From NCBI GenBank assembly GCA_945870115.1, contig CAMBRH010000053.1, positions 1 to 14,978 on the forward strand: a DNA stretch of 14,978 bases. Reading direction: 5' to 3'. Of the stretch, positions 14,150 to 14,978 are shown one piece after another. Made by a program: the position numbers and the translations under genes. A model generated the notes under the pieces. That model was not told where the DNA came from, searched no databases, and saw nothing but the letters and a program-made list of their open reading frames with translations. Within the stretch, counting starts at the first letter, position 1. Every line of letters begins with the position of its first letter. This stretch comes from Chitinophaga pinensis. Lineage in GTDB: Bacteria > Bacteroidota > Bacteroidia > Flavobacteriales_D > Crocinitomicaceae.

Positions 14150-14978
14150 TTTCATTCGCAAATATTTGTTAAGAGCAAACCACGTTGAAACAAAACTGAT
14201 TACGATCCCCAAACTTAAAATAGATGAAAACAACAAAATAAAAGTTTGAAATTCAAATGGAATTTCGATTGTTTCCAAGATATTATTTAAGGCATAAAAC
14301 AAAGTCATCAACAAAGCCATTCCAATTATTGCAGAAACTGCGCCTTGAAAAATCGATTGAATTAAAAATGGTCGGCGGATAAATTTTGATGTTGCACCAA
14401 CCAATTGCATTGTTTTTATCGTAAAACGTTTTGAATATAAAGACAAGCGAATCGTATTGTTAATCATCGCAACTGCAACAATTATCAATAATCCTGCGAC
14501 AAATAAAATCAAATAAACAAATTGTTTGAAACCTAAGTTCACATTTTCAACACTTGCTTTGTCGTAATTGACCTCATCAACTTCTTCAGGATATGCTTTT
14601 AGAATTTTTTCTTTGATTTTTTTCATTCCTTCACGATTTGCGAATTGCACTTTTGGTTTGTAACCAACCGTTGGAGGAAGTGGATTTTCTCCATCAAAAA
14701 TTGCTAAAACTTCTGATGTTTGTGTGGTAGAACCAGAAAATTCTTCAATTGCTCTTTCCGGTGAAACAAAAAATACCTCTTTAAATTCAGGCCAAGTTTT
14801 TAATTCTTGCTCAACTTGTTTGATGTCTGCTTCATTCATTTCAGCTTTAAAAAACAAATCTCCTTGCAGGTTTTCTTTTGCTTGTTTTTGAATGGAATCT
14901 AAACCTAAAACCCCACCTAAAACAAGTCCAATCATGAATAAAACCAAGGAAATGCCAATCACTGTTGAAACATAACTT
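14132..14978 (-). CDS. ftsX: Cell division protein FtsX (N-terminal residues outside window)
   Basis: FtsX is the membrane subunit of the FtsE-FtsX complex, which couples septation to peptidoglycan hydrolysis. The frame is open to the right edge and 281 residues are visible. A GTG at 14962 is not the true start, because the upstream codons (S-Y-V-S-T) continue the family's first TM helix. About 10-20 residues are probably missing. Order: TM1 (ISLVLFMIGLVLGGVLG), a periplasmic domain of about 120 residues with the V-x-x-V-x-F-V-S-x-E-x-A-x-x-x-F segment, TM2 (VYLILFVAGLLIIVAVAMI), the conserved cytoplasmic N-T-I-R-L-x-x-Y-S-K-R-x-x-I-x-T-M-x-L-V-G-A-T, then TM3 and TM4 and a short C-terminus. 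ftsE is not adjacent downstream; in many Bacteroidota it lies elsewhere. Confidence 0.94.
   Translation of the reverse strand, partial: SYVSTVIGISLVLFMIGLVLGGVLGLDSIQKQAKENLQGDLFFKAEMNEADIKQVEQELKTWPEFKEVFFVSPERAIEEFSGSTTQTSEVLAIFDGENPLPPTVGYKPKVQFANREGMKKIKEKILKAYPEEVDEVNYDKASVENVNLGFKQFVYLILFVAGLLIIVAVAMINNTIRLSLYSKRFTIKTMQLVGATSKFIRRPFLIQSIFQGAVSAIIGMALLMTLFYALNNILETIEIPFEFQTFILLFSSILSLGIVISFVSTWFALNKYLRMKLDDLY

Noticed and set aside
14132..14962. ftsX starting at the GTG at 14962
   Set aside because: Upstream codons remain in frame and continue the first membrane helix, so the gene extends past the window edge.

Overview
The window is a stretch of ordinary, AT-rich (about 30% GC by eye) chromosome from a member of the Bacteroidota, most likely a Flavobacterium-like Flavobacteriaceae. 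Three things point there. A large secreted protein ends in a type A type IX secretion (T9SS) sorting domain. Several genes are preceded by the Bacteroidota promoter pattern TTG-N(17-23)-TAnnTTTG. The conserved orders ftsX / DUF3098 / uppP / truB / queA and yicC / gmk / nadD are both present. I see no phage, IS element, CRISPR array, tRNA or rRNA.

Layout, left to right. 1-1564 (-) is the N-terminal 521 residues of a periplasmic two-component-regulator propeller sensor that runs off the left edge. 1574-2092 (-) is a ferritin, only 9 bp upstream of the sensor. 2262-4351 (-) is nadD, gmk and yicC, a compact set for NAD synthesis, GMP phosphorylation and RNA processing. A divergent promoter region (4352-4570) separates it from the 1022-residue T9SS cargo protein (4571-7639, +), which is closed by a strong intrinsic terminator. 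An intergenic stretch with an odd direct repeat follows, then a family 9 glycosyltransferase (7859-8839, +). This meets, tail to tail, an acyl-CoA thioesterase (8847-9359, -). From there to the right edge everything is on the minus strand. In transcription order it is ftsX (5' end outside the window), a DUF3098 protein, uppP, an unrecognised 8-TM protein, truB, queA, a divergent M15-like (DUF5715-type) membrane-anchored protein, and the thioesterase. The right part therefore joins cell division (FtsX), lipid-carrier recycling (UppP) and tRNA modification (TruB, QueA).

Nothing here amounts to a convincing new multi-gene system. The signals most worth a second look are: three intergenic 7-8 bp periodic inverted-repeat arrays, each lying flush with the stop codon of an upstream minus-strand gene; three tandem Cys-bearing Ig-like repeat pairs in the T9SS cargo, whose sorting domain uses different codons from the body; the unrecognised 8-TM protein inserted in a conserved operon; and an M15-like protein that keeps the zinc ligands but lacks the usual catalytic Glu.
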